Shown here: one piece after another, positions 1 through 11,589 of the stretch
Layout of the letters: the number at the start of each line of letters is the position of its first letter
Numbering within the stretch: the stretch's first letter is position 1
From: Primulina eburnea
Lineage: Eukaryota > Streptophyta > Magnoliopsida > Lamiales > Gesneriaceae
Assembly (NCBI RefSeq): GCF_022965805.1
Contig: NC_133103.1
Span: forward strand, 31,373,635 to 31,437,634
DNA length: 64,000 nucleotides
Direction of reading: 5' to 3'
The notes under the pieces: model-generated
Databases searched by the model: none
What the model saw: only the letters and a program-made list of their open reading frames with translations
What the model was told of the DNA's origin: nothing
Position numbers and translations under genes: made by a program

Positions 1-349
1 CTTACCGCTGGGCAGTACCTCTGGGCGGTCGGACGGATAGTGACCTCCGTCCAAAATCTAAGACAGCTCCATTAGAAGAAAGCCAGTCTATACCCAAAAC
101 GATATCAAACTCCGACAACGGTAGCACAATTAAGTATGTCTGTACTGCATTCCTCTGTAACCAAGCTCCAATCCCCTCGCTATCTGCGAAGTGAACATCT
201 AATTCCCGGATGGAATCGATACTCTGAATCCTGATCCGTCACCACCAATATGATTCCTAATCACTGGACGAACGTCTCAGATATAAACGAATGTGTAACT
301 CCTGAATCTAGCAATGCATGTGTGGCTACACCTGAAATATATATCCTTC
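1..349 (-). pseudogene. Retroviral-type aspartic protease of element A (partial)
   Basis: Minus-strand translation gives an LLDSGVTHSF active-site motif at about 280-320, in the usual chromovirus position just after the gag zinc knuckle, and the downstream flap motif LPLSEFDIVLGIDWLS at about 75-125. These are the hallmarks of the gypsy protease that cleaves the Gag-Pol polyprotein. The copy begins directly after an AG splice acceptor (see 350-877) and runs off the window edge. No gene model is offered because the copy upstream is broken. Confidence 0.8.
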
Positions 350-877
350 CTGTGAAACATACTATCAAATATGTTCGAGATGAAACAAAAAAAAAAATTT
401 TTTACCATCAATAAACCAAAATCCTCAAAACATTACTAATTTAACCCGATTATTCTTCAAAAGTTTCTAATTTTAATCCTCAAAAAATTTTGTATTGAAA
501 TTTGTCCCTTAAAGTTTTCGAAACTTACACTTTTGGCCATACAATTTTCTAAATATCCAACTTGGTCCCATAAAATTTTGAATTTTAGCCCCATAAAATC
601 GTAAAATTCTTGAAAACTAAGTATTAAATCCTATCAATTCAGAAAATTCAAAAATAGTCCGTTAAATTTCGATTTTTACAATTAGGTCCTCGTATTATCG
701 GTTATTACAATTAGGTCCTTAAAATTCTCCAATCATACAATTTGATACTTAAATCTGACTAGGTAGAGCATGAATCCTTATTTACTCTATGTTATCAATC
801 CCATAAATTAATTCTCATAACAAACATATAGCTCATGCAATCAAGCGATAAATTAAAATCTTAAATATAAGGGTTAC
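350..877 (-). other. Putative intron between gag and protease of element A
   Basis: A 528-bp AT-rich non-coding stretch separates the gag tail (reading LITG) from the protease start (GRIYISG). On the minus strand it begins GTAACC and ends TTTCACAG. Element D has a shorter GT-AG interval at the same codon. The sequence is recognisably related to the start of the non-coding interior of element E (53090-53420), for example in the run reading TTTTAAGGACCTAA. Splicing is inferred, not shown. Confidence 0.6.
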
Positions 878-1959
878 CAGTGATCAACATAGATTCTTAG
901 TCCGCCTCAGCCTCCTCGGCATGCATCACATATGCTCTGCCAGTAGTGGGGCCCTTGTTCCTAGGGAATTCTGTAGCCTTGTGACCCTCCTGCGGGGAAC
1001 CTTCAAGTGTTTTGTTTGCCAGTATTGGGGCCCTTGTTTCTAGGGAATTCTGTAGCCTTGCGACCCTCCTGCTTGCAAACAAAACACTTGAAGGTTCCCC
1101 ACATGCACTTTCTGAAGTGGAACATGTTGCACTGTTTTCCTGGCTGTCTGTCCTCTGGCTTAGGCGACCCTGGCGCCTGCGCTGGTCTCTGCTGCTAGGG
1201 CCTCCTAACCTGTCCCTGGGGCTTCTACTGCCCCTGCTGCCTCGGCGGCCCTGTAAAATGTTTTTTCTGTGGCTGAGCCTGAGATATCTTCCTCTGCATC
1301 TCAAAATCAATATCTCGGAGGACCTGCTCCGCCTAGAAATGGCACATAGCTTGTGGCCAATCACATCCCCGCGCAAAGTGGGTCTCAGACCATCCATAAA
1401 ATGCTTAGCTTCTGGACGACATCTCTAGAAATAAGGGGCACAAAATGACAGCCCCTATCAAAATTCCGGATGAACTCTGTCACAGAATAGTCCCACTGTC
1501 GGAGACTCCTGAATTCCCTCGTCAGGCAACCCCTGACATCTACACAAAAGTACTTGTCATAGAAGATCTCCTTGAACCGATCCCAAGTGAGGGTATCCAA
1601 GTCCACTCCATGAGCAGCTCCCTCCCACCAAAGGGATGCGTCATCTCTCAGCATATAAGTGACACACCTGACCCGGTCGCCATCTCTCATCTGTAAGTAC
1701 TGAAAATGGAGCTCCAACGAGCGGATCCATCCCTATGCTAAAATCGGATAAGGGGCATCCCCGAACTCCTTCGGTTTGATCCATCTAAACTGCTCGTAGA
1801 TGTCAGTCTGTGATCGGGGAGCCTGCCCCATAAGCCTTGCAATACCCTCCAATACACGGGTGCTGCGTCCCCTGGCGGTGGGGGTGGTGGAGGTGGGCCT
1901 CTGCTGCCTCCAAAAGTATCATCCTGGCGATCAGTACTGGGAGCGCGTCTGAGAGGCAT
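878..1959 (-). pseudogene. gag of element A, frameshifted
   Basis: The Gag start MPLRRAPSTDRQ lies at 1959 (the MPPRR-type start of this family), followed by a poly-proline tract. After a frameshift the capsid domain (retrotransposon gag family) reads in pieces around 1385-1717: YLQMRDGDRVRC, MLRDDASLWWEGAAHG and FIRNFDRGCHFVPL. The zinc-knuckle region near 1000-1100 is damaged: the motif reads CFVCKQEGRKATEFP, lacking the histidine and final cysteine. The segment 938-1100 holds a local duplication and a 25-bp inverted repeat that break the frame. The 3' end MHAEEAEAD is followed by a stop and then the intron donor. Confidence 0.8.
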
Positions 1960-1964
1960 GATAT

Positions 1965-2147
1965 CTAAATATAGTCCAAATTCTAAACGTAACCAATCAT
2001 TCAATTTAATCTAGTTTTCCAAACAGTAAATCCTCAAATCATGAAAGCATCTAAACATGTACCGTAAATCATTGTAAAACATGTATCATATAAACATGTA
2101 GGTGATAGCAGTAAATTAATTAAAATATTATAAAGATAAAATCTTAC
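1965..2147 (-). other. Candidate leader intron of element A
   Basis: On the minus strand a good donor (TCT then GTAAGA) at 2147 sits in a leader block also present in D and E, and an acceptor (TATATTTAG) ends five bases before the gag ATG. Element D has the equivalent donor at 46164 and an acceptor at 46316. In element B the donor GT has become AT. No transcript evidence. Confidence 0.35.
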
Positions 2148-2210
2148 AGACTTGAGGCTTGAAGAATGAGCTGCAGAAGCTGGCGTGGTATAACCCTATA
2201 CATGACCCTT

Positions 2211-2222
2211 GCTCTGATGCCA
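2211..2222 (-). other. Primer-binding site of element A
   Basis: The minus strand reads TGGCATCAGAGC, one mismatch from TGGTATCAGAGC, the complement of the plant initiator methionine tRNA 3' end used by most plant LTR elements. It is three bases from the LTR end. Confidence 0.8.
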
Positions 2223-2224
2223 AC

Positions 2225-4860
2225 TAGAACATCTACTACTTAAAAATGTTTAAAAAAAATATTTGACAAGCTCAATATTTTTCGAAATTCTTAAAATTAT
2301 GCATGCATGTAATACTGCTGAAAAATACGTCTTTTAAAACTAATCGTAATCATATAACATATAAAATACTACAATTTAAAAATGATCGCCAACTCGTCCA
2401 TCCTGGATGTAGGTAAATGTAAAATGAGTAAAAATCCTGGTAATCAAGAACATGTCAAAACAAAGCGTATAAAAATGATCGTGTCTAGTCCTAACTCAAA
2501 AAAATAACATGATGTGCGGAAAATGTGGTCATCGGGTTCATATGCACACATCCAGCCCTACCGACTCAGATTTCGGCACCTCAAGCCTCCTCATCAACAT
2601 GCTCACATGCATCATTCACACCTAATGAGTCTAAAGACTCAACACACCTGTAATGTTATGTCGAATACATATACATAACATGAAACAGTTAAAAATAATA
2701 TACGCAACATACATTTCATGAACTTAAAAACATAACATAAACATGTCATATAAAATCATAACGTGTCAAAACATGTCTTATCATAACGTCATATACGTAT
2801 AAATTTTCTTTTAATTGAATTTAGTTAATTAGTTGTGACTTTCGTATCAACTCTATCGTATCAGCTCTATTCGATGGATCCATCTAATATAATCGCGGTA
2901 CCCGGTGGCGGGGACTTCAACGACAGCATTACCCGTCCATTGAACCTTGGACTCAGCTCATAATATCTCATATAATCTTATTGGTCATAACCAATTCTCA
3001 TCCTTCAAAACGTGTCATCATATTCATCAATTAATAAAATCATGCATATGTAAATTTTCCTTAAAATCAAGCATGTAACGTATTTTCATAATTTATAAAA
3101 ATCATGTTTGTGATACATAAACATTAAATATAACATGCCAAATTATGCTAAGGGTGCAAAATGACCATTTTGCACCTGAAACCCAAAATGACAATTTTAC
3201 CCCTAGACCTCAAAATTTCGACCCGAAGCTTACCAGTCTCCTCAAAACATCCCAAAAGATATTTATAAGCATTTCTTAGACGTAAACTTGAGCACGTTCC
3301 GAACTTAATGATTCGTTTTAAAGCTTGTACCGTGGTCCCGGTTTTAACCCTGAATCAACCCGAAACTTGACCAAATTTTTCTCAATTTAAACCATGAATT
3401 AATAATACTTAACCATACCATTACAACCCATTTCACAACATTTGGAACCCTCAAAAACTCCATGATCCTTACTGAAAATTTTTGCACAAAGAAGAACAAA
3501 ACACTAATGCACCTAGGGCACTAAATAATCGATCCTAGCTCAAGACCAAGCGGTTCAGCACTTAACCAACTATACTGGGACAAAGACCGAACCCAAGAGG
3601 CCCCCCCCCCCCATTGACCAACCTTAGCTAACCCTACTGCCCAAACAACAAACCCTGAACGCTACACCCGAAGCCACAACAACAAGACAACCGAGCCACC
3701 CCTCATCCTACTCCTTCGATCGGCTCTAGACCAAGACCAGCTGCTCATGGTCCTCTCCCAGCCCTGTCACGGGCCCAAGAGGGTCAGATTATTGGCCAAG
3801 ATTGAACCATGCACGGCTGCACACACACATCTTCGATCTTGCCATTTCACGCACTATACGACCCAAACTCTCGAACTCTTAAACCATCCATGATTCGTTG
3901 ATTTCTCAGCCTTAGATACCCTTGATCTGCACATGATACATCGCCTAGAATGCTACAACTAGCAGCCTCTTGCACCAAAACAAAGAAATCATGAGTTAAA
4001 TTCAAGGAAGTGCAAACTTCATGACAACTGATGCAATAAAAACAACTTAACGTGTATGGTCGATGCATTCTTCATACATGACACACATATCAGCATATAT
4101 AAAATGTGAATAATGAGAAAATAGATACAAGGAGTGCATTAACGTTTATATGATCAAAAGCTTGAAGATACGCACGTGCGACGTGAAATGGAGAGGCGAG
4201 TGAGGAACTTTTCTTGAATGAAATGCAAAGGCCGAAGCTTGCTGCTGGTGGTTGCTACAAAAACGTGAAAATGGCTGCTGGAATAAGGGGTGGGCGGCCA
4301 AGCTCTAGGGTTATGGTTAGGGTTTGAGGGTGTAGGGTTTTAAATAGAAAATTACATGCATAAATGGGCCCTAGTCAAGTTAAATGAATTAAAAAAGGTT
4401 TGGGCTCACTAAGCACTAAAATAAACCCATGAAGCCCCAACACACTCCCAAAAAATATTTCGTTTTGGTACTGTTTTTGAAAATATTTCCGAACCCTCAA
4501 AAAGTCCTCAAAATTGATAAAATTTGCGTACCGGTTTAAAATACGGCTCGGCGAGTATAAATACCCAATCAAGGCCCATTTTCATAAAGCATACTTAAAA
4601 ACACCTCATATTAAATAATTAAAATTAATTATCCAATAAAAAATATTTTTTCCTGATTATCCTTTGTCTACATTATTCGTTCGAGCAGTGAACTGCAAAT
4701 TAAAACTCTAATGTATGAAATATAAAAACAATATTTAAATAAACTCTAGCCATGCAATAATCATGCATTAAATGCATAAAAATCATTAAACATATATTTT
4801 AAATAAAACCCTAGATTGCATGCAGTCGGGTTACGTAGTTCAAATTTCCTAGACCTTACA
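2225..4860 (-). repeat. 5' LTR of element A
   Basis: About 2.6 kb, starting TGTAAGGTCTAGG at 4860 on the minus strand and ending beside the primer-binding site; the last dinucleotide is TA in place of CA. It aligns with B's 3' LTR (26256-27066, 29225-30388) and with B's 5' LTR pieces. It contains a GAGTCT/AGACTC hairpin (2627-2640), a second hairpin with arms GGTGCAAAATG and CATTTTGCACC (about 3150-3180), and a 13-C run near 3600. Confidence 0.8.
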
Positions 4861-6050
4861 TAGGTAGTTCAGCAGAAGACCTTCAGAAGCCTGGCCAACA
4901 GATGAAGAGCCCAGTAGAGCAGTTCAACTGAGCAGTGAAATCAGTTGACGAGCCAACTGATTTCACCAAACCAGTTCAAGATCATTTCAGGACATCAGTT
5001 AGGATCCGACCAGTTTGCAGAATACGACAAGCATATCTCAATGGAATCCAGCTATACGCATTTAAGAAAAGAAATTGTCCAGTTGAATGACAATGATGAA
5101 CGTTGCAGCAGAGCTTAAAGTCAAGACATTCTAGAATAGCTGTCAGAAAGGACAAGACAAATATCGAGGAACATATTCAAACTGCAACTGACATATTTGA
5201 TTAGTCTTGAAGAACGATCACAAAGCTTCTATAAATATAAGATCAAGACATCAATAAACAAGTGTGTGGAAAACAAATAAAAGAAGAAGGGCACGCTCAT
5301 CATATATCAGCTTACAAGAAGCAACAGTCCAGATTTGAGGCAACACTTCAACGTGTTATTAGCTTATATTATAAGCACATTTCCCTTGATTTGTGAGAAC
5401 ACTTTCGTGTTGTATTCATAGATCAGTTCTCACATACTCAAACACAATCACTCACATATACAGAGAGTTAAGCTTATTGAATAGTTGAGTTAGTCATGCA
5501 CAAAGACGTTAAACTTGTATATGTAGTCTTTAACACATAGACGTTAAACAAGTGTTGTCTGGAAGGTGTTGCCTTCAATCTACGCTAGGAGTTCAGTTAG
5601 AAAGTGGTGTAAGACCTAAGTTGAGTGACAATATATTGTATAAATCAAAGTCTTTTAGGTGATCCTACCCGAGGTGGTAGAAGAGGTGACGTATGAACAG
5701 TTGAATTCTCCGAACATCCATAAACATATCTTGTATACTTAACTGTTTAACTATTGTCTTCAAATTGATTTGATCAGTTCGAGCTGTCATCAGTCCAGTT
5801 CTCACCATAACTGAACTGATATATGCAAGAACTAATTCCCTTTATTTTAGTTATTCAGTTTACACAAGTTAAAAGTCTTTCAAATTAATCAGCTTTCTTA
5901 ACGAATGATTATTTCGAGTATTTTTTGCTTGGTTTAAAACCAAACTCGATCTAATTCATCGGTGTTTACATTCTTAGAAAACGAGCTATTGAAGCTTATT
6001 GAGAATATTTTGTTTGAAGCACATTCACATGTATTAGAACCGATCCATCA
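4861..6050 (+). mobile_element. Ty1/copia LTR remnant
   Basis: The tract is rich in AACTGA and CAGTT words and shares blocks with the LTR of copia element G, including CTCCGAACATCCA (about 5708-5720; compare 62381-62393) and a tail near 6030-6050 resembling the end of G's LTR (CCGATCCATCA against CTGATCTTA). No coding sequence follows, so it is a solo or truncated LTR. Element A may have inserted into it, since A's outer edge at 4860 abuts it directly. The left boundary is uncertain. Confidence 0.5.
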
Positions 6051-6936
6051 TATCTGTAATACCTAGAGGATAACAGAGCAATTTTGTAGATGCTCTTATT
6101 ATGATCCAATGAGTGCTATCATACTTGAGTTCTGATATTCTTGTGATAAAAAAGGTTGATGCTAAGAATGAGGCAAACAAAGATAAACCCGAATAAGAAA
6201 CAAATGTTGTTTCGAATCACCTGAGTTGAGTGAACTCACAACTAGTTGTATCACTGAATAGTTGAGGGTCAAACAAGTATTTTATTTTGTATTCCCACTG
6301 ACATAGTCGAATTCAAATAGTTAGATTTGGCGAGTGTAGTTTGATAGAGATCAAATGCATTGCTTATAAAGGAGTTTATAGGTAGATTTCATTATTGAAA
6401 GTTGTGCAAGTTAGCTTGACTGTTAATTTTGTAATGAGTGGAAATGTCAAATCTAGTAAAGAGATTCACAAAATAGGAAGCTGCAAAAAATTAACATTGA
6501 AAATTTTGGTCATCCAAATTTTTAGTTTTCAATATATGAACAAGATTTGTACCCTTAATATGTTGGCGCGGTCTGATCATCGATCGAGATTGTAATGAGT
6601 TCACATTTATTTAATGACTGGATTTCTAACATGCTGATTAAATAACAGTTGAGTAGTTTTGATTACTAATTTTTTATGAAATATTTTAGAGGAGTCTAAA
6701 TTTATTAAACCAATTAAATAATAGATTTTTAATTAAATTATAGTATGGTGTCAAAAAATGATAATTATTTAACTAAGACATGTGTCATCAAAAGTTGACA
6801 AATACTACATAGTTATATAGTAACACATAGTTACTATAAGAGCTTCTATAAGGGAGAAAAACTTAATGAGAATTTTATGAAAGGAGAGTCCTGGTTAAAC
6901 TATGATAAAAAAACTTTGATATTATTAATACATATA
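6051..6936. other. AT-rich intergenic sequence, no gene recognised
   Basis: There is no long reading frame with recognisable protein similarity and no clear repeat boundary. It separates the copia LTR remnant from the inverted-repeat element upstream of the E2 gene. Confidence 0.5.
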
Positions 6937-7642
6937 TGGCATAGTTTGGTACACATGATAGGATAAACATGTGATATATAATATAAGGATAAGTTAAGGA
7001 TAAATAAGATGTATGATATTATATTTAATGTTTGGTATGATTTTAATAAGAGTGATTAAATTTATATATTAGATTGTAATAACAAAATTAACTTTATCAT
7101 AATAAATTTTATAATTTCAGAGTTGTTGCTTGAGTTCATATTTTTTATCTGTACATGTGCCGATAGTACTTCCATGATTTATTTATTTTTACCTAATTTT
7201 ATAAATTATATAATATGATAATTGAGCCCTTGATTTTTTGAGTCAAGTCAAATATCAATTTTTAAGGTTAATCGAGTGATAATAATAATTTTATTGAGAT
7301 TTATAAAAATTATTTATATAATTATCTCGAAATCATTTATATAATTATCATATTATATAATATATAAAAATAAATAAAATATTTATTTGATTTTAATTTC
7401 TACCTACTAGCATAGATTTATAAAAAAATCATTTATAAATTGAGGGTAATTAAGTCATTTGTAGTGTATTTTATCATTTGATTAAAATTATCACACCTTT
7501 TATCAGGGATATTTTATCCTTCTAAAAAATTATTTATCAAGGACCCATGATATTATCATGAGCTTTTTAAAAAGGTACCAAACATGGGATAAGGATAATT
7601 ATTTATCAATCCCTCTCTTATCCCATGTACCAAACTATACCA
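6937..7642. mobile_element. MITE-like terminal-inverted-repeat element
   Basis: The left end reads TGGCATAGTTTGGTAC and the right end GTACCAAACTATACCA, a near-perfect terminal inverted repeat that extends inward imperfectly (CATGATAGGATAA against TTATCCCATG). Both outer flanks carry TA (6935-6936, 7643-7644), consistent with the duplication of Tc1/mariner-type elements. Inner copies of the same words recur near 7029 and 7577. At 706 bp with no transposase frame, it is non-autonomous. The superfamily call is tentative. Confidence 0.7.
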
Positions 7643-7644
7643 TA

Positions 7645-8370
7645 ATCAATAGTTGAAGACATACAATATAATTCAAGGTACATATCAAAGGTTACAAACA
7701 CACTCTCTCTCCCCAAAAATGTTGACCACCACCGTTACTTGAAGTAGTCACGGCCGAACACCACCACTTCCACCATTCTATGCCGCCGTCATCGCATTGA
7801 TGTTTTCGGTAATTACTCTCAACTTACAAATTTCGCATAGTTCTATAGTGAGATCTATACGAGAAATGCATTCTTCGTTCGTAGACAAAATTAGGCGATT
7901 GAAAAACGGAGAGATCCAGTTGATTGTTTGTCAGAAATATACAAGAAAGACTGTATCCCCTAATCTTGAATTAGTTCGTTGCAAGCATTTAGAATACAAA
8001 TGTAAACATTTAATGCATGTTTAATAAAATCATATGACGTTCAATAGATTTTGATAGTCAAAACAAAAAAAAAAAAAAAAAAATTCATTGTTTCTTGAGT
8101 GCGAAAAAAAACGGTATTCTAAAACGTCCCGTATGATCTAGCCGAGCATCATTCGTTGAACTATTATTTTGGTGTAAACAAGGTACTACTCCGTAACAAA
8201 AAAAAGAATCCAAAGTTCCACAAAAAAAAATTTCTTTCAAATGTTTCGAACGTTGTTGTTTGTTGAATCATAATTATTATCTCAGACAATGTAATAATAG
8301 TTCACCAAAGACCTAAGCTTCTCTTGTTTACACGGGAGGTCACAGGAGAAAGCGATATCCAACCAGAGTC
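7645..8370. other. Upstream flank of the E2 gene, no other gene recognised
   Basis: It contains CT-rich and CCACC-rich stretches (7700-7790) and an A-run near 8060. A short open frame at 7797-8024 has no recognisable domain and I do not call it a gene. The distal promoter of the downstream E2 gene presumably lies here. Confidence 0.4.
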
Positions 8371-8377
8371 TATAAAT
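8371..8377 (+). promoter_or_regulatory. TATA box of the UBC32-like gene
   Basis: TATAAAT lies 143 bp upstream of the E2 start codon, so transcription would begin near 8400 and leave a leader of roughly 115-120 nt. An ACGT-core word (GACACGTCG, about 8396-8404) lies just downstream; ACGT cores are bZIP/ABRE-type sites. Arabidopsis UBC32 is stress-induced, which makes this worth noting, but a single core is weak evidence. Confidence 0.55.
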
Positions 8378-8519
8378 CCCAACTAATCAAATTGTGACAC
8401 GTCGTCGCCCACTTTAAACAAGAAACGCACTCCTCTCGTTCGTAAGAATAAAAAATCCAAGGTCTTCCTCGTGAGTATAATTGGGTACGGTCCTGATCTA
8501 CCAAAGATTCAGATATATT

Positions 8520-10527
8520 ATGGCGGAGGAGAAGTACAATCGGAAGAACCCCGCGGTGAAGAGGATTTTGCAGGAGCTCAAAGAGATGCAATCCAATCCC
8601 TCCGATGATTTCATGAGCCTTCCTCTCGAGGTGTGGTTTTCTGGGGAAATTCGATTCGAGCTCGTTTCTTGCTTGGAAATTTTATTTTGTTGATTTTTAT
8701 TATGTGTTTATGGATCTTAATGGTGGTTTTGGTTTTATCATTTTTTTATTGTTACCGAAATTCCGAGTTAATTTACTTTTTTGTGTTTTTTAGTGCGAGG
8801 AATTCGATGATTCTTAACTTTATGTTTGATTTTGTTATTTGCTCTCTCTTTACTTTTCCATAAAGGTCACATTTATTTCGAACTTTTTTCCTTTTCGCTT
8901 GTCCGTGTTCAAAGCCGAATGATTTCTTTTGTTTTTCTTTTTCCCTGTCCGTAAACGCTGGCTGATTTGAATTTGTATTTTTCAGGAAAATATATTTGAA
9001 TGGCAGTTTGCAATCAGGGGCCCGACGGATTCAGAGTTTGAGGGGGGAATTTACCATGGAAGAATTCAGTTGCCTGCTGAATATCCTTTCAAGCCTCCTT
9101 CATTCTTGTTGTTGACGGTACTGTGTTTGTTTCCAATCATATAGTTTATTATTGTGAATGAAGAATGTACATCTTCTATTTACTGTGACTATACTCAGGT
9201 TTGTCTGATGGTATGATGATCGGTTGAAAATTCGTTTGCAGCCAAATGGTCGATTCGAAACCCAAACCAAGATATGCTTGAGCATTTCCAATCATCATCC
9301 GGAACACTGGCAACCATCCTGGAGTGGTATTTGTTTTTTACATTTTATTTTTCTGATAATTATACTTTCTTGTGGAATCAATTGCTTACGATATATATAG
9401 ATGCTTAAGGGTTTGGGCATCTTGTGTGTACTGGTGTTTTGATAATGCTGTATGTAGTTGAAGTTTCTTATTTTATAGAAATTGATAAGCAGACCGATGA
9501 TACAACAATGAGTAGTATATAGCAAATTGATAAGGACAGGAATAGATGCTGCAACTTGCGTATGCTGTCATTAACGATATTCTTTGTATCAAGTGCACAT
9601 TACTTTGATTGATTTTGTTGTGAATTATGAATCTGAGCTTTCTATTATGATAGTCGACTATTCTCTCCGTATGGTGGGAAGTCTCTGTGCGCATATAATA
9701 TTGAGTTCAGGTGTTGAATAAAAATAGCAAGGAATGCAACATGTGAAGAAATGTCTAGAAACAAAATTCTAGTATCTAGGATGTGTGTTTTGCTAATACC
9801 TGAGGAGTCTCACATTATTATACACTATGTTTTATTTATTTAATCATCTACAAAGAACTACAATACATGGCGGTTATTTTGGCAGTTCGAACTGCGTTGG
9901 TAGCACTAATCGCATTCATGCCTACAAGCCCAAATGGTGCACTCGGATCATTGGATTACCCGATAGAAGAGAGGCGAAAACTTGCCGTGAAATCTCGTGA
10001 AGCTGCACCGACATTTGGGTCATCTGAACGCCAAAAGTTAATTGACGAGGTTTGTGGTGTCCTACTTTTCATGTTTTATGAACATCACTTGATCTGGAAC
10101 TAATGATATTTTTACTTAGATTCACGAATATATGCTAAGTAAAGCATCCCCAGTACCTCAAGGCAACCAAATCTCTGAAGCACAGGCTAGAAGTGGTGAG
10201 AATGAAGATCAGCGTGGTCTCCAAAATGACCTTGTTGATACCACTACTGGACTCCATCCCCATGCTGCTGTCGAAGATGGGATTGTTGAGGAACCAAATG
10301 AAACACCTAGAACTGCCAACAGCGATCAAACATCGCAAATCGCTTCTAACGTCCCGACAAATGTGCATCAGCTGTTGCGAAACCCTGAACTAAGAGTTCC
10401 AAAGCAGGCTGATGACAGATTGTTCACATGGGCAGCTTTTGTGCTTGCGGTTTCTATACTCATCCTTCTACTAAAGAAGTTTTTGAAAGCTAATGGACAT
10501 GGTGCCGTCTTTATGAACGAGTCGTAG
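8520..10527 (+). CDS. UBC32: UBC32-like ER-anchored ubiquitin-conjugating enzyme E2 (J type), 5 exons
   Basis: Exons by GT-AG reading are 8520-8630, 8986-9117, 9242-9326, 9886-10049 and 10120-10527, giving 299 aa. The protein begins MAEEKYNRKNPAVKRILQEL and has the UBC fold over about residues 10-165: ENIFEWQFAIRGP, the YPFKPPSF motif, and the catalytic cysteine Cys93 in TKICLSISNHHPEHW, the TxxH-type J-family active site lacking the usual HPN. A conserved SWSVRTALVALIAFMPT block follows, then an acidic, poorly conserved linker. A C-terminal transmembrane helix (about residues 267-285, FTWAAFVLAVSILILLL) precedes a short tail. Such tail-anchored E2s act at the ER in ERAD; Arabidopsis UBC32 has about the same length, and links to salt stress and brassinosteroid signalling are known for it. 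All splice sites are canonical and nothing is truncated. The symbol is by homology; UBC33/34-type paralogs are the alternative. Confidence 0.95.
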
Positions 10528-11589
10528 TCAAAAAGCGTACATGGTCCTTGCGCAGATGAAACTATCAATGGTGTCTATCTGATGGATAGCCCTGAATCAG
10601 TCGGTTATGATTTATGATCTTCATTTGAATTCAGGAGACACGATCTTGAAAAGATTTTCAATTGAGTGGATTAATGTAGTGTACTTTGGATTTGATTATA
10701 CTTTGGGGTTACAAGTTTTTGTAAATGAATGCATAAACTTGAAATATTGCACTATGAATTTGTGATTCAAATAGAACTAACTGCTTGTTTCGACAAAAGT
10801 TGTGCATGTTTTCATTTTCAGTGTATAAATTAGTCCAAAAAAGTGGATTGTCAATCAATTTTTGGCAAGTCCATGGATTGATAAGTGCATAGTTTTACAT
10901 ATGATAAAATTTTAAATTTCATATATATCGTATCATATTGTTTTTTTTCCAAAGAAATGTGAATTTATTACAGATCAACATTGATCGATTTCATAGATAT
11001 TTTCTAGCTGTTAATATACAAGTATTTTACAAAACCAAAAACCTTTTTTGTTTGAATGTACAGTAATTTTGTTTCAGTTCTTTTGAAAAACAAAAGTAAA
11101 AGTCTTGTAAGTCAATTATTATTATTATATTTCAACTACATATTTCTCGATTCTAGATTTGAGTGACAGCAAGACTTTTTGGTTTAATGTTCTGAAAAAC
11201 AACTAACTAATTTATCTACTAAAATCTCGCCCTTGTTTTTCTAAGGTGTTACCAGGACTTATAGGATTGTGAAACTCATTGCTTCAAGTGAATTAACTGG
11301 ATCTCATTGTCAGGAATGAGTAAAATTAAGGTAAAAATAATTTGAAATTTGTTTCAGAAATATGGTTTATGTTCTATGAAACGGCTATTTGGGTTTGTAG
11401 TTATTTTTTTTTTAAAGTCGAAGAACCCAATTTTTTTTTTAGTAAATTGACTTTTTTTTAGTAGGGGATTCTCACATTCAATTTGTGTTGGGCTAGGTTT
11501 CTAATCAAAATTCATTTACCTCTGGTTATCATTAATAATTGCTACCGAGTCCGATGTCATGATCCAATATCGTCAATTATGATTCTCTG
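10528..11589. other. 3' UTR and downstream flank of the E2 gene
   Basis: The first 200-250 bases are probably 3' UTR: T-rich stretches and near-upstream A-rich words (AATGAATGCATAAA, about 10725) would fit a plant polyadenylation region. The rest is AT-rich sequence with T runs and no gene or repeat boundary I can support. Confidence 0.45.

Larger units (their letters stand above)
1..4860 (-). mobile_element. Ty3/gypsy element A, 5' portion, cut by the window edge
   Basis: Read on the minus strand the order is LTR (4860-2225), primer-binding site, leader, gag, intron, protease, then the left window edge, so RT, RNase H, integrase and the 3' LTR lie outside. The gag is frameshifted and carries stops. 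The LTR starts TGTAAGGTC, and it aligns over most of its length with both LTRs of element B, so A and B belong to one family. The five bases beyond the LTR, TAGGT at 4861-4865, would be one copy of the target duplication; its partner is outside the window. Confidence 0.85.

Noticed and set aside
3600..3612. Run of 13 C (and another near 18870) as a functional element
   Set aside because: Homopolymers are prone to slippage and assembly error; no context supports a role.
7797..8024. A 75-codon open frame upstream of the E2 gene
   Set aside because: No domain, no homology I recognise, no splice context; judged chance.
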